Below, piece after piece: positions 45,970 to 53,803 of a stretch of 64,000 nucleotides of DNA. The position numbers were made by a program, and so were the translations under genes. Position 1 is the first letter of the stretch. Each line of letters starts with the position of its first letter. The stretch comes from Paenibacillus_AR sp051594765 (GTDB lineage Bacteria > Bacillota > Bacilli > Paenibacillales > NBRC-103111): positions 124,001 through 188,000 of the forward strand of contig NZ_JBPPGJ010000012.1 in assembly GCF_051594765.1 (NCBI RefSeq), read 5' to 3'. The notes under the pieces were generated by a model, which saw nothing but the letters and a program-made list of their open reading frames with translations, was not told the DNA's origin and ran no database searches.

Positions 45970-47082
45970 TTACTCCGCCTCCAGCACCCGGTGGCCGGCA
46001 GCCTTGCGCAGGCGGTTCATGACGGCCAGACCGATGCCCTCCTCGGGGAAGGCTTCCGCCAGCATGACGGTGGTCCCTGCCTCGTCGAAGCGGCGCAGGG
46101 CCGCGAACAGCTCCTGGGCCGTGGAGCCCGGATCCTGCAGCGTGCCACAGACCGCCACCTCATCGGCGCAGCCTCTATAGTAATGAGCGTGTTCTTCGGG
46201 TGCCAGAACGCCCGTTCGCTCCCCCGCCGCCCGAGCCTGCTCCAGCTCCCGGACGATCCGGGCGGCGACCGCTTCGGGGCTCCGCCCCTGCACGATGGTA
46301 AGCTGCCCCTTCGGGGCGTAGTGGGTGTACTTCATGCCCGGGGACCTCGGGCGGAAGTCCAACTCCGCGGCCCGCGCTGCGGCATCCGCGGCCACAGGGT
46401 CCACGCCGCCGCGCACCTCGCCGGCGACGTCAACGGCACAGCCGGCGGCCGCGGCAAGCTGCGCCGGCGTCACCCCGCCCGGGCGCAGCACGTGCACGCG
46501 CCCGTCCGAACCGCCGGCCTCGACTACCGTGGACTCGAGGCCGACGCCGGTGGCGCCGCCGTCCAGGATGCCGGCGATGCGCCCCTCCAGATCCTCGCGG
46601 ACATGCTCCGCGAGGGTGGGGCTGGGGCGCCCCGACCGGTTGGCGCTGGGCGCCGCCACCGGACACCCTGCCGCGGCGATGAGCGCCAGGGCCACCGGGT
46701 GGTCCGGCATCCGCACGGCCACCGTGTCGAGCCCCGCCGTCACCAGCGGCGATACGGCACCGGGGCACACCGGCAGCACCAGCGTCAGCGGCCCGGGCCA
46801 GAAGGCCTCCGCCAGCCGCCGGGACACCGGGTCCACCTGCAAGGCCAGCCCGTCCAGCATGGACAGGTCCGAGATATGGACGATCAGGGGGTTGTCCGAA
46901 GGCCGGCCCTTGGCCCGGTAAATACCCGCCACCGCCTCGGTACAGGTCGCATCGGCGCCCAGGCCATACACCGTCTCCGTCGGGAAGGCAACCAGCTCCC
47001 CCTTCCGGAGCAGCCCGGCCGCCTCCTGCACCGCCTCCTGCCCGGGATCACCCGTTTCGTCCGCCCACCATAGCTTCGTCAT
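45970..47082 (-). CDS. tsaC2: L-threonylcarbamoyladenylate synthase (TsaC/Sua5, YwlC)
   Basis: The enzyme makes threonylcarbamoyl-AMP, the precursor of t6A37 in ANN-decoding tRNAs. The 370-residue Sua5-type protein has the YrdC domain (LRKGELVAFPTETVYGLG, KGRPSDNPLIVHI, FWPGPLTLVLP, SANRSGRPSPT, STVVEAGG) and the C-terminal Sua5 domain starting at RPRSPGMKYTHYAPKG. I choose the ATG of MTKLWW. The predicted transcript begins near 47120, and the next upstream ATG would leave only an 11-base leader with no ribosome binding site. The gene is noticeably GC-rich in its middle third. Confidence 0.93.
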   Translation of the reverse strand: MTKLWWADETGDPGQEAVQEAAGLLRKGELVAFPTETVYGLGADATCTEAVAGIYRAKGRPSDNPLIVHISDLSMLDGLALQVDPVSRRLAEAFWPGPLTLVLPVCPGAVSPLVTAGLDTVAVRMPDHPVALALIAAAGCPVAAPSANRSGRPSPTLAEHVREDLEGRIAGILDGGATGVGLESTVVEAGGSDGRVHVLRPGGVTPAQLAAAAGCAVDVAGEVRGGVDPVAADAAARAAELDFRPRSPGMKYTHYAPKGQLTIVQGRSPEAVAARIVRELEQARAAGERTGVLAPEEHAHYYRGCADEVAVCGTLQDPGSTAQELFAALRRFDEAGTTVMLAEAFPEEGIGLAVMNRLRKAAGHRVLEAE

Positions 47083-47126
47083 GCCGCGTCTCTCACTTTC
47101 TTCTCGCATCAATTAGGAATGAGGTC

Positions 47127-47155
47127 ATTATAGCGCGTCCGTTTCCCGGTGTCAC
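47127..47155 (-). promoter_or_regulatory. Sigma-A promoter of tsaC2
   Basis: Minus-strand GTGACA (47150-47155), 17-base spacer, TATAAT (47127-47132), 11 of 12 consensus bases. Confidence 0.75.
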
Positions 47156-47189
47156 GGCAGGCGGGTTCTCCTCACGCAGATCCCTAACT

Positions 47190-47227
47190 AAAAACGGCCG
47201 GACGGGAAACTCCCGCTCCAGCCGTTC
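47190..47227 (-). terminator. Terminator of spoIIR
   Basis: Minus-strand GAACGGCTGGAGCGGGA pairs imperfectly with TCCCGTCCGGCCGTT, followed by TTTAGTT. It lies just past the spoIIR stop. Confidence 0.8.
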
Positions 47228-47234
47228 GGCCATC

Positions 47235-48026
47235 TTATGCAAACCAGCTCTTCATCAGCTCCCAGAAGAAGAACTTAACCTCTTTCTTCGGCTGCTCCGG
47301 GGTGTCTCCAGCGGCTGCGGAGACCTCCTTCTTGACCGTGGAGGCCGATGCCGCCTTCACCGCCGTTTTTTCCTTGTCGCTCTTATCATTCTTATCGCTC
47401 TTCACGTTCTTGTCGCTCTTCGCATCGTTCTTCGGGCTCTGCTCGCTCTTCCCGCTCTTCGCGGTCGGCTCCGTCTTCCCGGTCTTGCCGTCTTGAGTCT
47501 CCTGCTTGTCCTTCATGACCGCTTCGCCCTTGGCTGCTTCCACGAAGCACAGCGGCGGGAAAAGCACACACCACCAGTTCTGCCCCGCTCCTTCGCCGAT
47601 CGTCACGCGGAGAGCCTCGTAATCCCCGGCGGGGTAGACCTTGTCGCCGTACATTTTGGCCGGGAAGGGAACCAGGCCGAGCTCCACTTTGGAGGAATAG
47701 GTGAAGCCTGCGCTCTCGATCTCCCGGGTCACGATGGCTTCCAGCTCCGGAATCCGCTCCGATACCAGGAGCCGGGCTTCCTCCAGCGTCGTCGGGCCGC
47801 TGACCCATGTATTCATCTGCTCCACGATGGCGTCACGCACCCTGCGCTTCAGCGCCTGATCCGTCACCGAATCCGAATTGGCCAGAATCCGCAGACGGAT
47901 GGACTCCTCGGGGATGTCCGATTCGACGACGGCCGCCATCGTGCGGTTATGCTCCCATGATACCAGTAGTACGATCAATGCGAAGAATAAATAGATATAA
48001 GAGCTGTAAGAAACCCGCTTTACCAT
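47235..48026 (-). CDS. spoIIR: Stage II sporulation protein R with low-complexity insert
   Basis: SpoIIR is secreted from the forespore and triggers processing of pro-sigma-E by SpoIIGA in the mother cell. The protein has an N-terminal signal anchor (YIYLFFALIVLLVSW), then the SpoIIR domain with EESIRLRILANSDSVTDQALKRRVRDAIV and EGAGQNWWCVLFPPLCFV. The conserved ending FFFWELMKSWFA is present. Between these two blocks lies an about 80-residue Lys/Ser/Asp/Glu-rich insert with near-repeats of KSDKN. Two ATGs compete. The second (MVKRVS, 263 residues) has AAAGGA 9 bases upstream and is my choice. A sigma-F-like promoter lies just upstream. Confidence 0.92.
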   Translation of the reverse strand: MVKRVSYSSYIYLFFALIVLLVSWEHNRTMAAVVESDIPEESIRLRILANSDSVTDQALKRRVRDAIVEQMNTWVSGPTTLEEARLLVSERIPELEAIVTREIESAGFTYSSKVELGLVPFPAKMYGDKVYPAGDYEALRVTIGEGAGQNWWCVLFPPLCFVEAAKGEAVMKDKQETQDGKTGKTEPTAKSGKSEQSPKNDAKSDKNVKSDKNDKSDKEKTAVKAASASTVKKEVSAAAGDTPEQPKKEVKFFFWELMKSWFA

Positions 48027-48054
48027 GTTCATCCGTCCTTTCCCTATCTACCAC

Positions 48055-48084
48055 CAGTATGGACGGCGAATCTAGCATTTATAC
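48055..48084 (-). promoter_or_regulatory. Sigma-F-like promoter of spoIIR
   Basis: Minus-strand GTATA (48080-48084), 15-base spacer, GTCCATACTG (48055-48064). Only one fixed position of GGnnAnAnTR is off. spoIIR is sigma-F controlled in Bacillus, and the distance to the start is right. Confidence 0.6.
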
Positions 48085-48260
48085 CTTCCGCTAGGCAAAT
48101 TCATAGAATTCGTATATAGATCGAAATTTGTCGCAATATAACGTCAAATGTCACACAATGTTCGAAAATGACGGACTTTCTCGTGACCAATGTACTAAGT
48201 AAAATTTTCCATTAATAGCTATAATAGCGATGAGTTATGTCTTTTGGCAGGAGGGATACG

Positions 48261-49265
48261 ATGGATGAATGTTTGGGTATGAGGCTCAGGGATGATGTGA
48301 TTACAGGCAACGGACTGGTCTTGATTCCGGCGGGCACGATCTTGGCCGAGACCCATCTCCGGCTCCTTCTGCACCACCGGATCCCGTTCGACGAGCTGCG
48401 CTTCGGCTCCATAGAGACTGAGCACGACACCGCGTTCGAGCTGGTCCGGGAGGCCACCCAGTATGCCAAGGATCTGTTCCATCGGATCCGCATCAACCGC
48501 AAGATCCCTCTGCTCGAGATCAAGCACGAGCTGATCCCCATGGTCCGTGAAGCCGCCGAGATTCCCAATCTGTTCAAGCTGGTGGAGGCGGTCAAGGCCA
48601 AGGATGAATATACACACCGCCACACGATCGGCGTCAGCGTCCTGGCCGCCATGCTGGGCCATTGGCTCGGACTGGAGGAGAGCGAGATTACCCTGCTTAC
48701 GATGGGGGCGACCCTCCACGACGTTGGCAAGATCCGAATCTCCGACGAAATTCTGCTGAAGCCAGGGAAGCTGACTGACGAGGAATTTACAGAGATGAGG
48801 CGCCATACCGTCTACGGCTACGAGCTTCTGAAGGAAGCGGCGGGCTTGAACCCGAGGGTCGCTTTCGTCGCGCTGCAGCATCACGAACGGGGAGACGGCA
48901 CCGGCTACCCGCTGCGGCTGCGTACCTCCCAGATCGATCCGTTAAGCCGGATCGTCGCCGTGGTGGATATTTTCCATGCCATGTCCTCCAAGCGGCCTTA
49001 CCATGAGGCGCTTCCCTTCTATGAGGTGGTCAACCGGATGCGCCAGGGCTATTTCGGAGAGATGGACCCTTATGCCGTTTCCGTCTTCCTGAAGAATATG
49101 GTCCACAGCATGCTGGGCAAGCAGGTCATCCTGACGGACGGACGGTTCGCCGAAGTCATCTACATCAACCCTCATGATGATACCAACCCGCTTGTGAAGG
49201 TTCAGAATGAATTCATCGACCTGAGCCGGGAGAGAGAAATCCGGATCCGCGAGGTCATCGCCTGA
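48261..49265 (+). CDS. HD-GYP domain protein (probable cyclic-di-nucleotide phosphodiesterase)
   Basis: The 334-residue cytoplasmic protein has an N-terminal region of about 110 residues without a clear domain. An HD-GYP domain follows, with KAKDEYTHRHTIGVSVLA, the HD pair in GATLHDVGKIRISDEILLKPGKLTDEEF, HH in VALQHHERGDGTGYP, the GYP motif itself and VVDIFHAMSSKRPYHEALP. All metal ligands appear intact, so c-di-GMP hydrolysis is likely. A C-terminal about 60 residues resembles tails of Bacillales HD-GYP proteins. I start at MDECLG, with AGGAGG 6 bases upstream. It is divergent from spoIIR, and a TATAAT lies at about 48222. Confidence 0.9.
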   Translation: MDECLGMRLRDDVITGNGLVLIPAGTILAETHLRLLLHHRIPFDELRFGSIETEHDTAFELVREATQYAKDLFHRIRINRKIPLLEIKHELIPMVREAAEIPNLFKLVEAVKAKDEYTHRHTIGVSVLAAMLGHWLGLEESEITLLTMGATLHDVGKIRISDEILLKPGKLTDEEFTEMRRHTVYGYELLKEAAGLNPRVAFVALQHHERGDGTGYPLRLRTSQIDPLSRIVAVVDIFHAMSSKRPYHEALPFYEVVNRMRQGYFGEMDPYAVSVFLKNMVHSMLGKQVILTDGRFAEVIYINPHDDTNPLVKVQNEFIDLSREREIRIREVIA

Positions 49266-49374
49266 TCGCGGGACACCATCATCTCATGCTTCCCCAACGC
49301 CCCTTCAGCCGAATATTTCATCAGGCCGAGCCGCATGCTAACAGCATATCTCGCATGAAGGGAGCACGTGTACC

Positions 49375-49530
49375 ATGGAGAACCGAGAGCTGCGCGACTT
49401 GAAGACCACTGCCAACGGCGCCACCGATCTGCAGGAGAACCGCCATCCGAATAAGAAGGTGACGATCGAAGCGCCGGAGTCCTCGAACCCGAGCCCTGTC
49501 GATCCCCGCACCGCCTATAACAACAAGTAA
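49375..49530 (+). CDS. Small hydrophilic protein, 51 residues, unrecognised
   Basis: ATG at 49375 follows AAGGGAG at 10 bases. The protein starts MENRELRDLKTTANG, contains ENRHPNKKVTIEAPES and ends DPRTAYNNK. It has no transmembrane segment or Cys, and is rich in Asn, Pro and charged residues as in many small spore or stress proteins. It is flanked by the HD-GYP gene and a strong terminator, so it is probably transcribed. The function is unknown. Confidence rests on ribosome binding site, codon pattern and terminator, not on homology. Confidence 0.6.
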   Translation: MENRELRDLKTTANGATDLQENRHPNKKVTIEAPESSNPSPVDPRTAYNNK

Positions 49531-49552
49531 GGCCCATATGCCAGCCCCCCCC

Positions 49553-49608
49553 AAAAAAAGCTCCCTTCTGCCCGGCGCAAGCCGAAGGCAAGAAGAGAGC
49601 TTTTTTGG
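49553..49608. terminator. Bidirectional terminator between the 51-residue gene and prmC
   Basis: AAAAAAAGCTC with CTTCTGCC pairs with GGCAAGAAG and GAGCTTTTTT. A T-run follows on both strands, serving the plus-strand genes and prmC. Confidence 0.88.
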
Positions 49609-49617
49609 GCTTTCGTT

Positions 49618-50532
49618 CTAGGAAATGGATGAGGCCTCTGCCAATACATGGCGGTCAATGCCAGATAGATCGCGGATAATGTCCACGGTTCCGAAGGCGC
49701 CGGTGGCCTTCAGCATGCCGGCTACATCGCCGGCCTGCCCCATGCCGACCTCGAAGCCCACCAGACGGGGCAGCTGCGGAAGCTGGCGAAGCTCCGAGAC
49801 CAGCCGCCGGTAGAAGATCAGCCCGTCCTGGCCGCCGTCCAGCGCCAGATGGGGCTCATAATCCCGCACTTCGCGCTGGAGTCCCTCCAGGTCCTCCGTG
49901 GGAATGTAGGGCGGGTTGGAGACCAGGATGTCCACCTTCACACCCGATTCGATCAGCGGCTGAAGCAGATCCCCTTCGTAGAACCGGATCCGGTCCTCCG
50001 GCAGTCCGTTCTTCGCCGCATTCCCCCGGGCGATCTCCAGAGCCGCCGGCGAGATATCCACCGCCGCCACCTGCCAGCCGGGACACTTGGCCGCCACGGT
50101 CACGGGGATCGCCCCGCTGCCCGTGCCGATATCGGCCAGGAGCGGTCCCGCTTCTGCGGGGCCGGCTGAGGCGGCCGGCCACAATCTTTTGCCCCGGGCC
50201 AGGATCTCCTGCACCAGAATCTCCGTTTCCGGACGGGGGATCAGCACCGCAGGCCCCACCCGGAAGGTGAGCCCATAGAAGCCCTCCTCCCCGATGACGT
50301 ACTGGACAGGCTCTCCCGCCGCGCGGCGACCCAGAAGCTTCTGCCACTGCAGCTCCAGGTCGGCGGGGAACGGGTCCTGCCAGTTGGAGAGGAGCTTGGT
50401 GCGGGACCAGCCCAACAGGTGCATCAGCAGCAGCTCCCCGTTCAGGGACGCCTCATCCACCCCATGCCGGTTCAAAAAAGAGGAAGCCTCCACAAAGGCT
50501 TCCCGTATCGTCTTGGTGCTGATATCGTCCAT
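49618..50532 (-). CDS. prmC: Release factor glutamine methyltransferase PrmC
   Basis: PrmC methylates the Gln of the GGQ motif in release factors, using S-adenosylmethionine. The 304-residue protein has an N-terminal helical domain (TKTIREAFVEASSFLNRHGVDEASLNGELLLMHLL). The methyltransferase core contains LADIGTGSGAIPVTVA and the substrate-binding NPPY motif (ILVSNPPYIPTEDLEGL). Its ATG overlaps the prfA stop codon (TAATG), so the enzyme is coupled to its own substrate gene, as in most bacteria. Confidence 0.95.
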   Translation of the reverse strand: MDDISTKTIREAFVEASSFLNRHGVDEASLNGELLLMHLLGWSRTKLLSNWQDPFPADLELQWQKLLGRRAAGEPVQYVIGEEGFYGLTFRVGPAVLIPRPETEILVQEILARGKRLWPAASAGPAEAGPLLADIGTGSGAIPVTVAAKCPGWQVAAVDISPAALEIARGNAAKNGLPEDRIRFYEGDLLQPLIESGVKVDILVSNPPYIPTEDLEGLQREVRDYEPHLALDGGQDGLIFYRRLVSELRQLPQLPRLVGFEVGMGQAGDVAGMLKATGAFGTVDIIRDLSGIDRHVLAEASSIS

Positions 50533-51605
50533 TAAGCGGACTCCCCTTTATCGAGCAGATCCGTCTGGCTGGCAATGGTCAGTGCGGAGATGATCTCGTC
50601 CAGATCCCCGTTCAGCACGGTATCCAACCGGTGCAGCGTCAAGCCGATCCGGTGGTCCGTCACCCGGCTCTGCGGGAAGTTGTAGGTCCGGATCCGCTCG
50701 CTGCGGTCCCCGGTGCCCACCTTGCTCTTCCGCTCGGCCCCCATCTTCTCCATCTCTTCCTGCAGGAACTTGTCATAGATCCGTGCACGGAGTACCTGCA
50801 GCGCCATCTCCTTGTTGGAGTTCTGCGATTTGCCGTCCTGGCAGGTCGCCACGATGCCGGTAGGCACGTGGGTGACCCGGACTGCCGATTTGGTCGTGTT
50901 GACGGACTGGCCGCCCGCACCGCTGGAGCAGAACGTATCCACCCGGATGTCGCTCTCCTTGATCTCCACCTCAATCTCCTCAGCCTCCGGCAGCACCGCT
51001 ACCGTCGCCGTGGAGGTATGGATCCGTCCGCCGGACTCCGTCGCCGGAATCCGTTGAACCCGGTGGGCGCCGCTCTCGTACTTCAGCTTACTGTACGCCC
51101 CCTTGCCGGAGATCATGAAGATGACCTCCTTGAAGCCGCCCAGATCGTTCAGGCTGGCCTCCAGAATGTCGGTCTTCCAGCCCTGCACATCCGCGTACTT
51201 GGTGTACATCCGGTACAGATCGGCCGCGAACAAGGCCGCTTCGTCGCCGCCGGCCGCGCCGCGGATCTCCACGATGACGTTCTTGTTATCGTTGGGGTCC
51301 TTGGGAAGCATGAGCACCTTCAGCACTTCCTCCAGCTCTTCCTTGCGGGCGGACAGCTCCTCGATCTCCATCTTCACCATCTCGCGCATCTCGTCGTCCA
51401 GCTTCTCATTCTGCATCGCTTTGGCATCGTCCAGTCCTGCGGCCACCGTCTTGTACTCGTTGTACGTCTCATAGGTTTCCTGCAGATCGGACTGTTCCTT
51501 CGAATATTCCCGGAGCCGCTTGGGGTCTCCCGAGATATCCGGGTCGCACAAGAGCTCGCTCAGCTTCTCGTAGCGGTCCACCAGTGCTTGAAGTTTATCC
51601 AGCAC
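50532..51605 (-). CDS. prfA: Peptide chain release factor 1
   Basis: RF1 recognises UAA and UAG and releases the finished peptide. The 357-residue protein has the GGQ motif in SSGAGGQSVNTTKSAVRVTH and the anticodon-mimic PAT tripeptide in VQRIPATESGGRIHTS. I choose a GTG start (VLDKLQALVDRYEKL), because AGGAGG lies 8 bases upstream and family members begin there. The open frame extends 8 codons further into the Shine-Dalgarno. Confidence 0.96.
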   Translation of the reverse strand: MLDKLQALVDRYEKLSELLCDPDISGDPKRLREYSKEQSDLQETYETYNEYKTVAAGLDDAKAMQNEKLDDEMREMVKMEIEELSARKEELEEVLKVLMLPKDPNDNKNVIVEIRGAAGGDEAALFAADLYRMYTKYADVQGWKTDILEASLNDLGGFKEVIFMISGKGAYSKLKYESGAHRVQRIPATESGGRIHTSTATVAVLPEAEEIEVEIKESDIRVDTFCSSGAGGQSVNTTKSAVRVTHVPTGIVATCQDGKSQNSNKEMALQVLRARIYDKFLQEEMEKMGAERKSKVGTGDRSERIRTYNFPQSRVTDHRIGLTLHRLDTVLNGDLDEIISALTIASQTDLLDKGESA

Positions 51606-51655
51606 TTCATCCACCTCCTTGTCATTCACATGCTATAGGGTTATCGGTTCATTCC

Positions 51656-52756
51656 TTATACGTTAAAGCGGAAGTGCATGACGTCTCCGTCCGCCACCAC
51701 ATATTCCTTGCCCTCGAGACGGAGCTGGCCCTTCTCCTTGGCCGCGTTCATGGAGCCGGAGGTGGTCAGGTCCTCGTAGGACACCACTTCCGCCCGGATG
51801 AAGCCGCGCTCGAAGTCGGAGTGGATGACGCCCGCCGCTTGGGGGGCCTTGGTGCCCTTGCGGATGGTCCATGCCCGGACCTCCTGAACACCGGCGGTGA
51901 AGTACGTATACAGGCCGAGCAGCTTGTAAGCCGCACGGATCAGTCGGTCGAGACCCGACTCGTTCAAGCCCAGCTCCTCCAGGAACATCTCCCGGTCCTC
52001 GCCCTCCAGCTCGGCGATCTCGGATTCCACCTTGGCGCTGATCGGTACCACCTCGGCACCTTCCTGGGCCGCGTATTCGCGGACCTTCTGCACGAACGGA
52101 TTGCCGTCGGCATTGGCCGCTTCCGCTTCGCTGACGTTGGCCGCATACAGAATCGGCTTCATGGTGATGAGATGCAGGTCGCGGAGCGCCAGCTTCTCCT
52201 CTTCATTCAGCTCAACACTGCGGGCCGGCTGATCGTTGTAGAGGGCTTCCTTGATACGCTCCAGCGTCTCTACCTCGAAGGCGACCTTCTTGTCGCCGCC
52301 CTTCAGGTTTTTGCGGGAACGCTCCAGCCGCTTCTCTACGGTCTCCACATCGGCCAAGATCAGCTCCAGGTTGATGGTCTCGATGTCGCTGATCGGATCC
52401 ACCTTGCCGGAGACGTGGGTGATGTTCTCGTCCTGGAAGCAGCGGACCACGTGCACGATGGCGTCCACCTCGCGGATGTGAGCCAGGAATTTGTTGCCCA
52501 AGCCCTCGCCCTTGCTGGCGCCCTTGACCAATCCCGCAATATCCACGAATTCGAACGCCGTCGGCACGATCCGGTTCGGGTTCACAATGTCCGCCAGCTT
52601 CTGCAGACGCTCGTCCGGCACCTCCACGACGCCTACGTTGGGATCGATGGTGCAGAACGGATAGTTGGCCGATTCGGCCCCCGCTTGGGTGATTGCATTG
52701 AACAGCGTCGATTTGCCGACGTTCGGCAGCCCGACGATTCCCGCTTTTAACGCCAT
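51656..52756 (-). CDS. ychF: Ribosome-binding ATPase YchF
   Basis: This Obg-family P-loop protein prefers ATP over GTP and associates with ribosomes and oxidative stress control. The 366-residue protein has P-loop GLPNVGKSTLFNAIT, DxxG in FVDIAGLVKGASKGEGLGN, and ANVSE in place of the usual NKxD, which is the hallmark of YchF. A coiled-coil hairpin and a C-terminal TGS domain (RAWTIRKGTKAPQAAGVIHSDFERGFIRAEV) follow. The ATG is preceded by AAGGAG about 11 bases upstream. Confidence 0.97.
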   Translation of the reverse strand: MALKAGIVGLPNVGKSTLFNAITQAGAESANYPFCTIDPNVGVVEVPDERLQKLADIVNPNRIVPTAFEFVDIAGLVKGASKGEGLGNKFLAHIREVDAIVHVVRCFQDENITHVSGKVDPISDIETINLELILADVETVEKRLERSRKNLKGGDKKVAFEVETLERIKEALYNDQPARSVELNEEEKLALRDLHLITMKPILYAANVSEAEAANADGNPFVQKVREYAAQEGAEVVPISAKVESEIAELEGEDREMFLEELGLNESGLDRLIRAAYKLLGLYTYFTAGVQEVRAWTIRKGTKAPQAAGVIHSDFERGFIRAEVVSYEDLTTSGSMNAAKEKGQLRLEGKEYVVADGDVMHFRFNV

Positions 52757-52918
52757 TTATCTACAACTCCTTAAGTTCAACTCTTGACAACTAAATTATT
52801 ATACCGAATTTGCTCTGAAATTCATAGTTCCTGTTATTTTCCTAACCGCCGATGCCCTTCCCATTCAAAGCGCACTTACATAGCATGGTACTACATTATG
52901 AATATCGGAGATGATGAG

Positions 52919-53728
52919 ATGCCCTCTGTCCAGGCAAACGGTAGACCGGTCCCCATCGATGTCCTGATCCCGGCCATAGAGAAGGATCTGCCGAACCTCC
53001 CCCATGTCATTGACTCCTTAAGAAAGATGGTCCGGCCCGCCGTCGGCCGGATCTATATCGTGTCCCCCCGCAGTGCCAGGCTGGAGGAGCTCTGCCGCCG
53101 CAAGGGCTGCACCTTCGTGAACGAGAACACGGTGCTTCCCATTACGAAGAAGGACATCCGCTACCGCTCGGCCAGATGGGACCGCTCCGGCTGGATGCTC
53201 CAGCAGCTCTTGAAGCTGGGCGGGGATACCGTTGTGAAGTCGCGGCACTTCTTGGTGGCCGATGCCGATACGGTGATGATCCGTCCTCATGTGTTCCGGG
53301 CGGAGGGGCGCACGGTCGTGTATTCGCGGAATTGGAGCCAGCCCGAGTATTTCCGCGCTTACCGGAAGCTCTTGGGCGAGCAGGTCTCTGCGCCGCGCTC
53401 CTTCGTCGCTCATTATATGCTGTTCGACAAGCGGTGGCTGAAGCGGCTGAAGGCCCACCTGGAGGCCCGCCACGGCATCCCCTGGTACCAAGCCATTCTG
53501 AAGGGGATCCGCACCTCCAGTATGTTCGCCTTCTCCGAATTTGAGACCTACGGGAATTTCGTGTATAACCGCGCCCCCTCCCGTATTCGCTTCAAGAAGA
53601 CGCTGAACCGGCACCTCCATGGGACGAACATCGGCCATCTGTCCGCCTCCAAGCTGACCCGGCTGGCCCAAAGCTACCGGTCCCTGTCCTTCCATAAGCG
53701 CGACGAGTACTATCGCAAGTCCCGGTAG
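52919..53728 (+). CDS. DUF6492 family protein, putative glycosyltransferase
   Basis: The 269-residue protein begins PIDVLIPAIEKDLPNLPHVIDSLR, typical of the first strand of GT-A glycosyltransferases. It carries a DxD motif (FLVADADTVMIRP). WMLQQLLKL and SFVAHYMLFDKRWL are also characteristic of what I remember as DUF6492. The basic C-terminus may bind membrane. I start at MPSVQANG, with GGAG 8 bases upstream. The open frame extends 45 codons further without support. A nucleotidyltransferase gene follows 75 bases downstream, suggesting a sugar-transfer pair. Substrate and acceptor are unknown. Confidence 0.75.
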   Translation: MPSVQANGRPVPIDVLIPAIEKDLPNLPHVIDSLRKMVRPAVGRIYIVSPRSARLEELCRRKGCTFVNENTVLPITKKDIRYRSARWDRSGWMLQQLLKLGGDTVVKSRHFLVADADTVMIRPHVFRAEGRTVVYSRNWSQPEYFRAYRKLLGEQVSAPRSFVAHYMLFDKRWLKRLKAHLEARHGIPWYQAILKGIRTSSMFAFSEFETYGNFVYNRAPSRIRFKKTLNRHLHGTNIGHLSASKLTRLAQSYRSLSFHKRDEYYRKSR

Positions 53729-53803
53729 GACCGTTTTCCCTGAAGTTCGGCCATCATGCCTGCTCCATCCATTCTCTAGACTTCCATATAAGGAGGCTTT
53801 CCC

